DNA of 64,000 nt from Methylocystis parvus OBBP (GTDB taxonomy: Bacteria > Pseudomonadota > Alphaproteobacteria > Rhizobiales > Beijerinckiaceae), in the NCBI RefSeq assembly GCF_027571405.1, contig NZ_CP092969.1:62001-126000 (forward strand), given 5' to 3'. Positions 37,830 through 45,493 of the stretch are shown here, piece by piece (the first letter of the stretch is position 1; each line of letters begins with the position of its first letter). The position numbers were made by a program, and so were the translations under genes. The notes under the pieces were generated by a model. That model worked only from the letters and a program-made list of their open reading frames with translations, did no database searches and was not told where the DNA came from.

Positions 37830-38603
37830 ATGCATGGACAATTTCGTAAGACGCTCAAGCTGACGATAAACATGCTCGTCATGCTTACGGCGGCGCTCAG
37901 CTCTGAGGCGATTGGTCAATCCACGAGGCCGTTGCCAGAAAATGCAGAGGCAGGTCGATATGGCTCCCACTGGGAGTGCAAGCGCGGCTTTCGACGGCAG
38001 GATGACATTTGTCTCAAGGTAAAGCTGCCGGACCACGCGTTTCTGGCGAACACTATCTATGGCAAGGGCTGGAATTGCCATTATGGCTTTGCTGAAAAAG
38101 GCGATGAGTGTATCGCCGTCCAAGTTCCGGCGAGCGCCTATCTCGATCCGTATTTCGGCGATAGCTGGAAATGCTTGACGGGATATCGCCGAAGCAATGT
38201 TGGCTGTGATTTAATCAAAGTGCCAGAGAACGCGTTCTTATCGGAAACCGCCGAACCGCGCGGCTGGGAGTGTGAAAGGGGCTATCGCGCGAGTGAACGG
38301 GCTTGCGTCAAGATCGAAGTTCCTGCCCATGCCTATCTGACAACCTCTGGAGGTGAGTGGAAATGTGACCGAGGCTTTGAGGAGAAGGGTCAGGCGTGTG
38401 TTAGCGTGCAGGTGCCGGATCATGCCGTCTTGGTAGGAGACGCTTATGGGCAGAAGTGGAAATGCAACCGCGGCTTCGAGATGAAGGGAAGCGGATGCGA
38501 ACCGATCAAGCTTCCAGCCAACGCCCATCTCACCTATTCCGGCAACGCATGGGAGTGCAATCGTCCCTTTCGGCTGCTCGGCAATGGATGTGTCATAGAA
38601 TGA
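37830..38603 (+). CDS. secreted Cys-repeat protein with six tandem repeats
   Basis: A 257-aa protein, ATG at 37830 with GGAGA upstream. An N-terminal signal peptide (LTINMLVMLTAALSSEAIG) leads to about six imperfect 34-38-aa repeats of the form W-x-C-x-x-G-[FY]-x(5-6)-C-x-x-[IV]-x-[VL]-P-x-x-A-[FHY]-L. Examples are WECKRGFRRQDDICLKVKLP and WKCDRGFEEKGQACVSVQVP. Each repeat has one Cys pair, likely a disulphide in the periplasm or outside. The last repeat ends NRPFRLLGNGCVIE. Function unknown. Its tail and downstream DNA are duplicated at 1.73-1.98 kb. Confidence 0.75.
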   Translation: MHGQFRKTLKLTINMLVMLTAALSSEAIGQSTRPLPENAEAGRYGSHWECKRGFRRQDDICLKVKLPDHAFLANTIYGKGWNCHYGFAEKGDECIAVQVPASAYLDPYFGDSWKCLTGYRRSNVGCDLIKVPENAFLSETAEPRGWECERGYRASERACVKIEVPAHAYLTTSGGEWKCDRGFEEKGQACVSVQVPDHAVLVGDAYGQKWKCNRGFEMKGSGCEPIKLPANAHLTYSGNAWECNRPFRLLGNGCVIE

Positions 38604-38879
38604 CTAACCAAGCTGGCAGCGGGCGATCGACCTACCGCCTCTTTGGAGAAGAGTTTTGTCGCGCCCCGGCGGCCCCCTTCCTGTCGTGGACATCCACGAC
38701 CTGCCGCGTCAGACCATAAACGCTTTCCGCGCGCTTGCCAAAATTGATGTGATTATGGATCGCCGCCGGGCATTCTTGCGTGGCGGCGTCTGGTGTTCAG
38801 GACGCAGGCCCGCCGCTCATATACAAAAGTCCGTTTCAAGCGCCATTGTAATTTCGAAATACTGCTCTATCTTAGGACC

Positions 38880-39020
38880 ATCGGGTTTCGGCCAGACGAT
38901 CTTACACTCTCTCTCGCCTTTGGCGCGTCGGCTTGTGACTCCCTCTCCAGAACATCGATCTATCGCGGCCGCTACGGAGTCGCCGCAACGCGGATATGCT
39001 GCAGCTTCAGAATTAATATT
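38880..39020 (+). pseudogene. csp leader joined to csp 3' end: cold-shock gene deleted (copy E)
   Basis: The full leader (GGTTTCGGCCAGACGATCTT ... hairpin 38,965-38,986 with GCGGC/GCCGC arms) runs to GCCGCAACG. It then jumps straight to CGGATATGCTGCAGCTTCAG and AATTAA, the last codons of a csp like copy C (ADMLQLQN). About 200 bp covering the ribosome site and most of the coding region are missing; a short GCG/CGC overlap at the joint suggests microhomology deletion. Confidence 0.75.
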
Positions 39021-39145
39021 CCACTTACGTCCTTGGACTGACCGCGGATGTACCGGCGGCCCGACGGCGAGGGATTTTGGGTGGCGGCGGCCTCGAGGCC
39101 GCTGCTGTCTGAATCTCATTCTCGAAGGAAAAGGCGTGACGGCGG

Positions 39146-39286
39146 GTGGCCAAGGAACAGCGACGCGGAAACCGCGAGGCGAAAAAGCCGAAGAAAGCGA
39201 AATCGGCGAGCGTCCCCACTGAAGGGAGAGGTTCGCCATGGCCGAAGCTTGAAAAGGCGGAAGCTCAAGATCGCAACAAGAAATGA
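39146..39286 (+). CDS. 46-aa Lys/Arg-rich small protein, copy E
   Basis: The GTG at 39146 opens AKEQRRGNREAKKPKKAKSA, then SVPTEGRGSPWPKLEKAEAQ and DRNKK. It differs from copy A mostly in the middle. It is retained although the preceding csp has been deleted. Confidence 0.55.
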   Translation: MAKEQRRGNREAKKPKKAKSASVPTEGRGSPWPKLEKAEAQDRNKK

Positions 39287-39332
39287 CGCGCGTGGTCTGG
39301 TGCGTTTATCGTACGTCGGCAAGAGGCGGTAA

Positions 39333-39575
39333 ATGGGTAATGATATCGATTCGCGCGAACGCTTTCGCACGCTGAAAATCGTGGAGGCTCCCACTCATAA
39401 ATTCGAGCTCGGCGTCCATGTCGTTTGCAAACCCGGACCTTTCGCGGCGAACGGCTACTTTCGAGTAACGCGACATCTGCCTGATGGCGGATATGGTTTG
39501 CAATATCGGATTCGGTCCGATCGCGATGGGCATGAACGTGTTGTTGCTGAAAATGCGCTGGAGCGGGCGACGTAA
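39333..39575 (+). CDS. family X small protein, copy E (reference copy)
   Basis: An 80-aa protein (MGNDIDSRERFRTLKIVEAP, THKFELGVHVVCKPGPFAAN, GYFRVTRHLPDGGYGLQYRI, RSDRDGHERVVAENALERAT). The C-terminal 55 residues look like a compact beta barrel with a conserved YRI-S-D-D-H-RVV-E-L ending. Function unknown. It is followed 28 bp later by family Y. Confidence 0.7.
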   Translation: MGNDIDSRERFRTLKIVEAPTHKFELGVHVVCKPGPFAANGYFRVTRHLPDGGYGLQYRIRSDRDGHERVVAENALERAT

Positions 39576-39603
39576 CGCAAGCGCGTAAGCGACGCAGGGC
39601 GCC

Positions 39604-39864
39604 ATGAATGCGAATGACTACTTCCTCGAAGCGTCGCTCTATTACGCCAAAAGCGCGGACCCAAAGCGAAAGGCGCTCGTCTTTCGACGCTTCATCAGAG
39701 CCGCTGAAGCGATCCGCTTTGCGGTAGAAGAACTCGCGCCGAAACTACTCGATGGCTGCACCCTCGAAGTCAACGAGGCACATTACTTCGGCCGTGAGAT
39801 TCGACCGCTCTATGACGATACTGTCTTTCCCCTGCGCCGGCGTCGAATGGGCCTTGCACGCTAA
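39604..39864 (+). CDS. family Y small protein, copy E (reference copy)
   Basis: An 86-aa protein, ATG at 39604 (MNANDYFLEASLYYAKSADP, KRKALVFRRFIRAAEAIRFA, VEELAPKLLDGCTLEVNEAH, YFGREIRPLYDDTVFPLRRR). The central FRRF-AAEAIRFAVEEL helix and the YFGREIRPLYD motif are invariant among the copies. Soluble; function unknown. Confidence 0.72.
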   Translation: MNANDYFLEASLYYAKSADPKRKALVFRRFIRAAEAIRFAVEELAPKLLDGCTLEVNEAHYFGREIRPLYDDTVFPLRRRRMGLAR

Positions 39865-39918
39865 ATCAGGGATTGATCCGAGAAAAAGTCGGGGCCTCGA
39901 AGGACTGGTGACAATGTT

Positions 39919-40218
39919 ATGAGGGCGGTTGCGTTTTTTGATGGCGTCCATGGCCGCCTTGCGGTCTACGATGAGGTCAGGGGCGCGACTGAGCTCATAA
40001 CCACCCATGCGTATCCGGGTCAAAGTATCCGAATAGACGACGGGCGAACCTATCCACAATTATGCGAGGGCGGCGGAAAGACCGGGCGCCCTCTTGAATG
40101 GTCACTGGCAACAAAGCATATGGGCCGCAATTTCGCTCGCGACTGTGGCGCGAGGCTACACAAAAAGCGCGAGGGATACGAAGGCGCGGTCGAGCGAATG
40201 AGAGCCGACGCGGACTGA
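39919..40218 (+). CDS. hypothetical protein (99 aa), tentative
   Basis: MRAVAFFDGVHGRLAVYDEV begins a plausible globular sequence, with a basic second half. No good ribosome site lies close to the ATG and I know no homologue, so the call rests on frame length and composition only. Confidence 0.35.
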   Translation: MRAVAFFDGVHGRLAVYDEVRGATELITTHAYPGQSIRIDDGRTYPQLCEGGGKTGRPLEWSLATKHMGRNFARDCGARLHKKREGYEGAVERMRADAD

Positions 40219-40269
40219 GCATAAAGCCGTCTTCTCTAAAACGGTCGTTAAGAGAGATGCAGGTGCACG

Positions 40270-40404
40270 GCCGTGACTTTGATCGATGCGCTAAATCAAG
40301 ACTTTTGCGCTGAATGGCGTGGCCAAGGGATCCAATATCGCATCTGCTCCGAGCGAGATGGACACGATCGCGTCGTGCCGGAATCGAATCTTGAACGAGC
40401 GTAA
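40270..40404 (+). pseudogene. family X C-terminal remnant
   Basis: The frame ending QGIQYRICSERDGHDRVVPE, then SNLERA and TAA matches the last 30 residues of family X. The upstream half is degraded. It directly precedes a family Y gene, as in the intact cassettes. Confidence 0.65.
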
Positions 40405-40418
40405 CGCGGGAGGCGCGA

Positions 40419-40691
40419 ATGGAAGAGAAAGATTATTTCGTTGAAGCCGCTTTATACTATGGCAAGAGCGAAAATCGAGGCCGGACCCTGGCTTTTCGTC
40501 GCTTCGGGCAAGCCGCTGAGGCGATCCGCTTCGCGGTCGAGGAGTTAACTCCCTCGATCCTTAACGGTTGCAAGCTCGAAATCGGAGAAGCGGAGTATTT
40601 TGGTCGTGCAATCCGTCCGCTATACGACGATAGCGCATTTCCCCTTTCTCGGCGCAAGCGGGCTTCAAGGAGAAATAACGACACGCAGTAA
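40419..40691 (+). CDS. family Y small protein, copy F
   Basis: A 90-aa protein, ATG at 40419 after GGGAGGCGCGA. The family motifs are intact (MEEKDYFVEAALYYGKSENR, FRRFGQAAEAIRFAVEELTP, CKLEIGEAEYFGRAIRPLYD). It is a clearly diverged member, not a recent duplicate. Its X partner is broken. Confidence 0.7.
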   Translation: MEEKDYFVEAALYYGKSENRGRTLAFRRFGQAAEAIRFAVEELTPSILNGCKLEIGEAEYFGRAIRPLYDDSAFPLSRRKRASRRNNDTQ

Positions 40692-40729
40692 GCCGAGGCA
40701 GCCGCGCCACGGCCGTCGCCGTCCAATGT

Positions 40730-40948
40730 TCAAGACGACCGTCGCACCGCCTTGATTGCGGACATCGGTCGACCTGAACGTTCGGCGATTTCTCGATCCT
40801 GTGCTTCGATAATTGCACGCGCGGGCTTGTCTCCGTCGATCCCGCCGAGAATATCCTTCGGTACGCGGCGATTGGAGCGTTGGCTGCCGTCATCGTAGAT
40901 GACGTCGAAAAGGACGTATTCGCTTTTCGAGCCAGGTTTGCGAGCCAT
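40730..40948 (-). CDS. small conserved hypothetical protein
   Basis: About 72 aa from the ATG at 40948, with GGAGGGATG upstream (MARKPGSKSEYVLFDVIYDD). The beta-rich N-terminus and helical C-terminus (KPARAIIEAQDREIAERSGR) resemble short conserved alphaproteobacterial proteins I cannot name. It lies about 70 bp downstream of rpsU on the same strand, so the two could share a transcript. Confidence 0.55.
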   Translation of the reverse strand: MARKPGSKSEYVLFDVIYDDGSQRSNRRVPKDILGGIDGDKPARAIIEAQDREIAERSGRPMSAIKAVRRSS

Positions 40949-41020
40949 CGTCATCCCTCCATATCCGCTTCGGACGCTTTCGATTCAACGGCTGGCCAGA
41001 ACGCGTGGCTGGCTATGGCG

Positions 41021-41299
41021 TCAACTCGTAAGGGTCGACACAGAAGGCGCCGGAGAGCGTGGCTTCTCGGGACGGGACTTGCGCTTCGGCGTCGGGGCGA
41101 GCCCCTCTCGCTGTGCCTGCTTGCGGGCAAGCTTGCGCGCACGCCGAATGGCTTCCGCCTTCTCTCTCGTACGCCTCTCCGAGGGCTTCTCATAAGCGCG
41201 GCGTTGCTTCATTTCCCGAAAAACGCCTTCGCGCTGCATTTTCTTCTTTAACACGCGAAGCGCCTGATCGACATTGTTGTCGCGAACCAAAACCTGCAC
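41021..41299 (-). CDS. rpsU: 30S ribosomal protein bS21
   Basis: A 92-aa protein beginning [20 protein letters not shown] with the family signature [20 protein letters not shown] ..[20 protein letters not shown] and a basic tail. bS21 assists mRNA binding on the small subunit. Alphaproteobacteria often carry several rpsU copies, some next to cold-shock genes. This copy lies in the paralogue-rich region between cold-shock cassettes, so it is probably an additional, non-essential copy. Confidence 0.92.
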   Translation of the reverse strand: MQVLVRDNNVDQALRVLKKKMQREGVFREMKQRRAYEKPSERRTREKAEAIRRARKLARKQAQREGLAPTPKRKSRPEKPRSPAPSVSTLTS

Positions 41300-41656
41300 G
41301 AGTTTTCCGATCTGAAAAAGAGTTGCATGGCTCGGCGTGACGCATTCCGCGCCGCCGCTCGAAGATGTATCGGACGCTCCGACTTCGAAGCCAGAGCCGC
41401 GAGAATTCGGATATCTGGAGAATATCTAGGGCGGGGAGGCATACCGCGTTCGACTGTCGAACGCGCCCGCCTCATTCCTTAGGATAAGACGCAGACAAGC
41501 GCCAGCCGATAATCGCGCCTGTAATGGAACAATTGGTCGGCCCGTGTCCGGCGGAGGTGGCGCGGCGCTTGCGTGGCGGATGATGGCGGTCGCCAATAGC
41601 CGACATCTTGCGGCTTGTATCCGAGCGCATAGGCGGATCACCGTCAGAAAGAGACG

Positions 41657-43012
41657 ATGCGTTCCTTCATCCGCACCCGTAGAATGTGCGATTGGCAGGA
41701 TTTCGACCATCGGGCCGCGTTCGCCCGCTCTCGCTTGGTCGAACTGGAAGGCGCACCTCTCCCACCGTTCGTACTCCTTGCAGAACCCGGGCTTTCTGCT
41801 ACGGAGCAACGCGCCTGCTCGGAAACGTGGATGCGTGGGCGGCTGGCGACGGCTGCGGACGCACGGGCCAGACTGGCCTTTCAATTTTCGCCTCGGGACG
41901 AGGGCCGGCAGAAAATCAGGCTTGGCTATCTGTCCAACGACTTTCAGGACCACGCTACGGCGCTGTTGCTTGTCGAAACGCTCGAGGCATATGACGGGGC
42001 GCGTTTCGAGCTTCATGCCTATTCCTATGGCAGAGATGACGGCAAAGGAATGCGTGCAAGGTTACGCCGCGCATTCGATCGCTTCAACGACATCAGTCAG
42101 TTCTCCGACGAAGAGGCGGCGAAAACCATCAACAACGATGGAATTGACATTCTCGTCGACCTGAAGGGTTTTACCGAAGGAACGCGAACATCCATCCTGG
42201 CATTGCGGCCGGCGCCGATCCAAGTGAACTATCTCGGCTACCCGGGAACGCTCGGGCCAAACCTTTGCGACTACATCGTCACCGACAGGTTTTGCACGCC
42301 GGCGGGAAGCGCCGGCGATTTTGCCGAATCCTTCGCCATGCTTCCGCATTCCTATCAGCCGCACGGACGTCGTGACACAGTCGCTCTCGCGCCGAATCGG
42401 ACGGTGACTGGTCTCCCCGAACAGGGTTTCGTTTTCTGCTGTTTCAATCAGGCTTATAAATTCACGCCCGCCGTTTTCGATGTTTGGTGCCGTCTGCTCC
42501 GCTACGTGCCAGGAAGCGTTCTCTGGCTTCTTGCGACTCGCGAAGCCGAGGGAAATCTGCGCGGCGAGGCCTGGAAGCGAGGCGTCGATGGGTCCCGGCT
42601 CATTTTTGCGGGGGATCTGCCACACGCCCAACACCTTGCGCGCCTTCAACTGGCTGACCTGGTGCTCGACACCTCACCCTACGGCGCCCACACGACTGCA
42701 AGCGACGCTCTTTGGGTCGGCGTCCCGGTCATCACCCGGCCGGGCGCGACATTCCCGTCGCGCGTCGCCGGCAGCCTCCTCTATGCAGTCGGGCTCCCTG
42801 AGCTGGTGGTGGAGGATCAAGACGATTATTTCGACTTGGCCTACGCGCTCGCGACCGATGCGGCGAGGCTGAGAAATCTACGTCGAACGCTCGCATGCAA
42901 CCGCCCGAGCGCGCCCTTGTTCGATGTCAAAGCCTATACATTGGCGCTGGAATCGCTCTACGCGAGGATGTGGGAACGATATCGACTAGGATTGCCCCCT
43001 GCCGCAGTCTGA
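41657..43012 (+). CDS. GT41 (SPINDLY/OGT-like) glycosyltransferase, TPR-less
   Basis: A 451-aa protein, ATG at 41657. The motifs LGYLSNDFQDHATALLLVET, DILVDLKGFTEGTRTSILAL, QVNYLGYPGTLGPNLCDYIV, LPHSYQPHGRRD, GLPEQGFVFCCFNQAYKFTP and LDTSPYGAHTTASDALWVGV identify a Glyco_transf_41 domain, which transfers GlcNAc or another sugar to Ser/Thr of proteins. The TPR array that normally recognises substrate is missing: only a short N-terminal helix region precedes the catalytic fold. The paralogue at 26,509 has an amber codon. Acceptor unknown. Confidence 0.88.
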   Translation: MRSFIRTRRMCDWQDFDHRAAFARSRLVELEGAPLPPFVLLAEPGLSATEQRACSETWMRGRLATAADARARLAFQFSPRDEGRQKIRLGYLSNDFQDHATALLLVETLEAYDGARFELHAYSYGRDDGKGMRARLRRAFDRFNDISQFSDEEAAKTINNDGIDILVDLKGFTEGTRTSILALRPAPIQVNYLGYPGTLGPNLCDYIVTDRFCTPAGSAGDFAESFAMLPHSYQPHGRRDTVALAPNRTVTGLPEQGFVFCCFNQAYKFTPAVFDVWCRLLRYVPGSVLWLLATREAEGNLRGEAWKRGVDGSRLIFAGDLPHAQHLARLQLADLVLDTSPYGAHTTASDALWVGVPVITRPGATFPSRVAGSLLYAVGLPELVVEDQDDYFDLAYALATDAARLRNLRRTLACNRPSAPLFDVKAYTLALESLYARMWERYRLGLPPAAV

Positions 43013-43013
43013 G

Positions 43014-43124
43014 TGTGAACCGGAGCCGAAGTGGGCCCCCGACGCCGTGGGCATGGACCGATTAGTTAATTCAAAACATTGGAGAGATAAGCCGGAGAGG
43101 GGCCCACTTCGGCCCCGGTTCACA
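43014..43124 (+). repeat. 111-bp element with 25-bp inverted ends (MITE-like)
   Basis: The 25-bp ends at 43,014-43,038 (TGTGAACCGGAGCCGAAGTG..) and 43,100-43,124 are inverted copies with one mismatch, separated by 61 bp. It starts 1 bp after the GT41 stop codon. No target duplication is obvious. It could be a miniature inverted-repeat element or a large bidirectional terminator. Confidence 0.6.
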
Positions 43125-43335
43125 GCCAGAACATCGCTAAGGTCGCGGCGACGAGGGCGGGGATCAAGCTGGGAAGAACAATGCCAACGCCTCGCCTCGG
43201 CCATGTGGTCAGGTAGCAGACGACAATGGCGACGCGGTGCCGCCGCCCGCCTCCCACAGGGCAGACCGGTAGACAAGGGGACGGGTCGGTTCGTAGACCG
43301 CGAAAGTTTCCGCCTATGATTTTGCCATTGCCACT
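43125..43335 (+). other. no supported gene
   Basis: The minus strand holds a hydrophobic frame (HRVAIVVCYL..GVGIVLPSLIPALVAATLAM) that could be a remnant of a small membrane protein. No start or ribosome site was identified. Confidence 0.35.
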
Positions 43336-43354
43336 TGCTCCCATTTTGGGAGCA
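43336..43354 (+). promoter_or_regulatory. higBA operator palindrome
   Basis: TGCTCCCA-TTT-TGGGAGCA, perfect 8-bp arms, lies 14 nt before the higB ATG. This position fits autoregulation by HigA or HigBA. Confidence 0.7.
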
Positions 43355-43368
43355 TGATAGCTTGCAAC

Positions 43369-43698
43369 ATGCGAATCATCGCCCGGCGCACCCTGCGCGA
43401 GTTCGTCGAGAAGCGCGCCGGACACAAGGATCAACCTGCGCTGAAGGCTGCGCTCGACGCCTGGTTCGACGAAGTGCGCAAAGCGCACTGGACGAGCGCC
43501 GCCGATGTGAAAGGATTATACCGCACTGCAAGCGTCGTGACCGCCGAGCGCGTGGTTTTCAACATCAAAGGCAATGACTATCGCCTTGTCGTGGCGATCG
43601 ACTACGAAAAGAGCATCGTCTGGATCAAATGGATCGGCTCGCACGCGGACTACGACCGCATCGACGTGAAAGAGGTGGAGCATGACGGCCGAACTTAA
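43369..43698 (+). CDS. higB: HigB-family toxin
   Basis: A 109-aa ribosome-dependent mRNA interferase of the HigB family, ATG at 43369 (MRIIARRTLREFVEKRAGHK). Characteristic blocks are LKAALDAWFDEVRKAHWTSA, VVFNIKGNDYRLVVAIDYEK and VWIKWIGSHADYDRIDVKEV. It is intact and overlaps higA by 17 bp. The operator palindrome sits just upstream. Confidence 0.92.
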   Translation: MRIIARRTLREFVEKRAGHKDQPALKAALDAWFDEVRKAHWTSAADVKGLYRTASVVTAERVVFNIKGNDYRLVVAIDYEKSIVWIKWIGSHADYDRIDVKEVEHDGRT

Positions 43699-44059
43699 AC
43701 CCATCCGTTCAAACGCGGATTACGAGACCGCGTTAGCCGAGATTGAACGCCTATGGGGGGCAAAGGCTGGAACGCGCGAGGGCGACCGGCTTGATGTGCT
43801 TGCCACGCTCATTGACTCCTATGAGAGCGAACACTATCCGATCGATCCGCCTGACCCGATTGAAGCGATCAAATTTCGTATGGAGCAGCAGGGGCTGACA
43901 CGGCGCGACCTGGAGACGATGCTCGGCACTCGCGCGCGCGTCGCCGAAGTCCTGAACCGCAAGCGCGATCTCTCCATCGGCATGATCCGGAGATTGCACG
44001 AGCGGCTTGGCATTTCGGCGGAAGTGTTGATCCGCCCGGTCCGCAAGACCGCTGCTTGA
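43682..44059 (+). CDS. higA: HigA-family antitoxin
   Basis: A 125-aa protein with an N-terminal acidic, toxin-wrapping region (IERLWGAKAGTREGDRLDVL, PDPIEAIKFRMEQQ) and a C-terminal XRE helix-turn-helix (LTRRDLETMLGTRARVAEVL, NRKRDLSIGMIRRLHERLGI). It pairs with higB in the usual toxin-first order. Intact. Confidence 0.92.
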   Translation: MTAELKPIRSNADYETALAEIERLWGAKAGTREGDRLDVLATLIDSYESEHYPIDPPDPIEAIKFRMEQQGLTRRDLETMLGTRARVAEVLNRKRDLSIGMIRRLHERLGISAEVLIRPVRKTAA

Positions 44060-44318
44060 GAATGCGGCCCAAAAAAGTGGGTTGGCTGAGGCAGTCACGC
44101 CGCTTCCCGCCAGTAGCAGAACAAAGCGTTCTCCATAGTGGGTCTCGCGCTGTATCGGACCTCCGCTTCCACGCGCTATGGCGCGATATTATACGCCAGT
44201 CTACGCCCCCGAGGACGGTTCTCCAGATTATGGCAAGCTCGAAGCAAGCGGCGAATTACGGTCGGAGAATCCTATGCTTATGCGCGCAGTACTCGGTTAT
44301 CGGGCAATTCGAAATTGC

Positions 44319-44334
44319 ATGCATATAAATGCAT
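44319..44334 (+). promoter_or_regulatory. palindromic operator candidate, site 1
   Basis: ATGCATATAAATGCAT (ATGCAT arms) touches the stop codon of the XRE gene. An identical 16-mer lies at 44,636-44,651. Confidence 0.6.
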
Positions 44335-44609
44335 TATTTTACAATCTTCAGTGCAGCCTCAATCATGGCCCTGAAATGCGACGACTTGAGCGCCGCCTGC
44401 TCGACCCTTGAGGCAAGCTCGCCTGGGGATATTCTACCGCCGTAAGTCTCCAGAAGTCTGTCTATTTTCGCCTGTAGTTCCGGCCTTGGCGTGGATTTCG
44501 AGCGCAAGACCTTCGACAGATGTCCTTGGCTGATGCCAAGTTTTTTGGCGACCTCAGCCTGTGTCCAGTTTTCGCGCCGAATGATGCGCTTGATCTTTGA
44601 AATCGTCAT
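44334..44609 (-). CDS. XRE-family regulator of the defence island
   Basis: A 91-aa protein from the ATG at 44609 (MTISKIKRIIRRENWTQAEV). The helix-turn-helix is WTQAEVAKKLGISQGHLSKV, followed by LRSKSTPRPELQAKIDRLLE and a C-terminal helix pair. It is divergent from the OGG-like glycosylase gene; the shared 74-bp region contains the 16-bp palindrome, its likely operator. It probably represses itself and the glycosylase gene. Confidence 0.8.
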   Translation of the reverse strand: MTISKIKRIIRRENWTQAEVAKKLGISQGHLSKVLRSKSTPRPELQAKIDRLLETYGGRISPGELASRVEQAALKSSHFRAMIEAALKIVK

Positions 44610-44635
44610 TTTCGGGTTTGCATCCGGTCGGATTA

Positions 44636-44651
44636 ATGCATATAAATGCAT
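44636..44651 (+). promoter_or_regulatory. palindromic operator candidate, site 2
   Basis: The identical 16-mer ATGCATATAAATGCAT lies in the divergent control region, 26 bp before the XRE start and 32 bp before the chosen glycosylase start, followed by a third partial TATAAA repeat. Its presence argues against a start codon at 44636 for the glycosylase. Confidence 0.65.
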
Positions 44652-44683
44652 ATAAACGCAAGCAGATATCTCGACCGGTCGCC

Positions 44684-45493
44684 ATGCAGGAAATGCTCGC
44701 TCTCATCCATTCGAAGCTCGAGCGATTGATTTTGCCCGGCCCAACCCACCAAGTCATGCCTGGCGTGAAGTGGGGCGGGTTCGACGAGCTCTTCACCCCC
44801 GCGTACTGGCGCGGTCAGGTTTGGCAGGCATTGTTGGCCGACCGTTATCAAAGCTTGCGGCTTGGGCGAAACCTCATCGAAGAGGTCGCGGCATGTCTGC
44901 TCGGTGGATACGGGATGCCCGCAGAGCTCGGGCTCGCGGCGTTCGACCGGCTACGCGAGCGTGGAAGGCTCGATCAGCCAACGTCGAACCAGGTCCTCGA
45001 GGCGGACCTGTCCGAGCCGCTGATCATCAGCGGGTGCGCGGTCCGGTATCGCTTTCCCCGTCAAAAAGCCCGGCATCTCTCAGCCTGTCTCGCCGCGCTC
45101 CTTGAATTCGACGAGCCTGAGCGCGACGCCGATCTGCGCAACCAGTTGATGAGGCTGCCAGGCGTCGGACCGAAGACGGCCTCATGGATCGTACGGAACC
45201 ATCGGCAATCGAACGACGTCGCCATTCTCGACGTTCACATTGTTCGCGCCGGCGCTCTCATGGGGATCATGCGGCCCGACGCTTCGCCTGCTCGGGACTA
45301 CTTCGGTCTCGAAAACAAATTCCTGGAATTCGCAAACGCGATCGACGTTCCGGCCGGAATCCTCGACGGTCTGATGTGGCAACACATGCGACTGTTGTCG
45401 TCGGTCGCGAGAAGCGAGATGCCTGCGTTGTCGCAAGGCTACCCGAGCCTGTGCGTCAGTTTGCCTCGGGCGGACGATAGACCCATGCAATAG
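44684..45493 (+). CDS. OGG-like DNA N-glycosylase/lyase (HhH-GPD)
   Basis: A 269-aa protein from the ATG at 44684 (MQEMLALIHSKLERL). The C-terminal half contains the helix-hairpin-helix and GPD motif RLPGVGPKTASWIV..VAILDVHIVRAG, with Lys164 (Schiff-base nucleophile in OGG1-type enzymes) and Asp183 (catalytic). It probably removes an oxidised or otherwise modified purine and nicks the strand. OGG-type proteins also occur in type IV CBASS loci beside QueC homologues. Its 3' end overlaps the convergent nuclease gene by 38 bp, tying it to that operon. Confidence 0.85.
   Translation: MQEMLALIHSKLERLILPGPTHQVMPGVKWGGFDELFTPAYWRGQVWQALLADRYQSLRLGRNLIEEVAACLLGGYGMPAELGLAAFDRLRERGRLDQPTSNQVLEADLSEPLIISGCAVRYRFPRQKARHLSACLAALLEFDEPERDADLRNQLMRLPGVGPKTASWIVRNHRQSNDVAILDVHIVRAGALMGIMRPDASPARDYFGLENKFLEFANAIDVPAGILDGLMWQHMRLLSSVARSEMPALSQGYPSLCVSLPRADDRPMQ

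Noticed and set aside
44597..44683. Longer N-terminus of the OGG-like protein
   Set aside because: It would overlap the divergent XRE gene start and be encoded by the palindromic operator; the ATG at 44684 is preferred.
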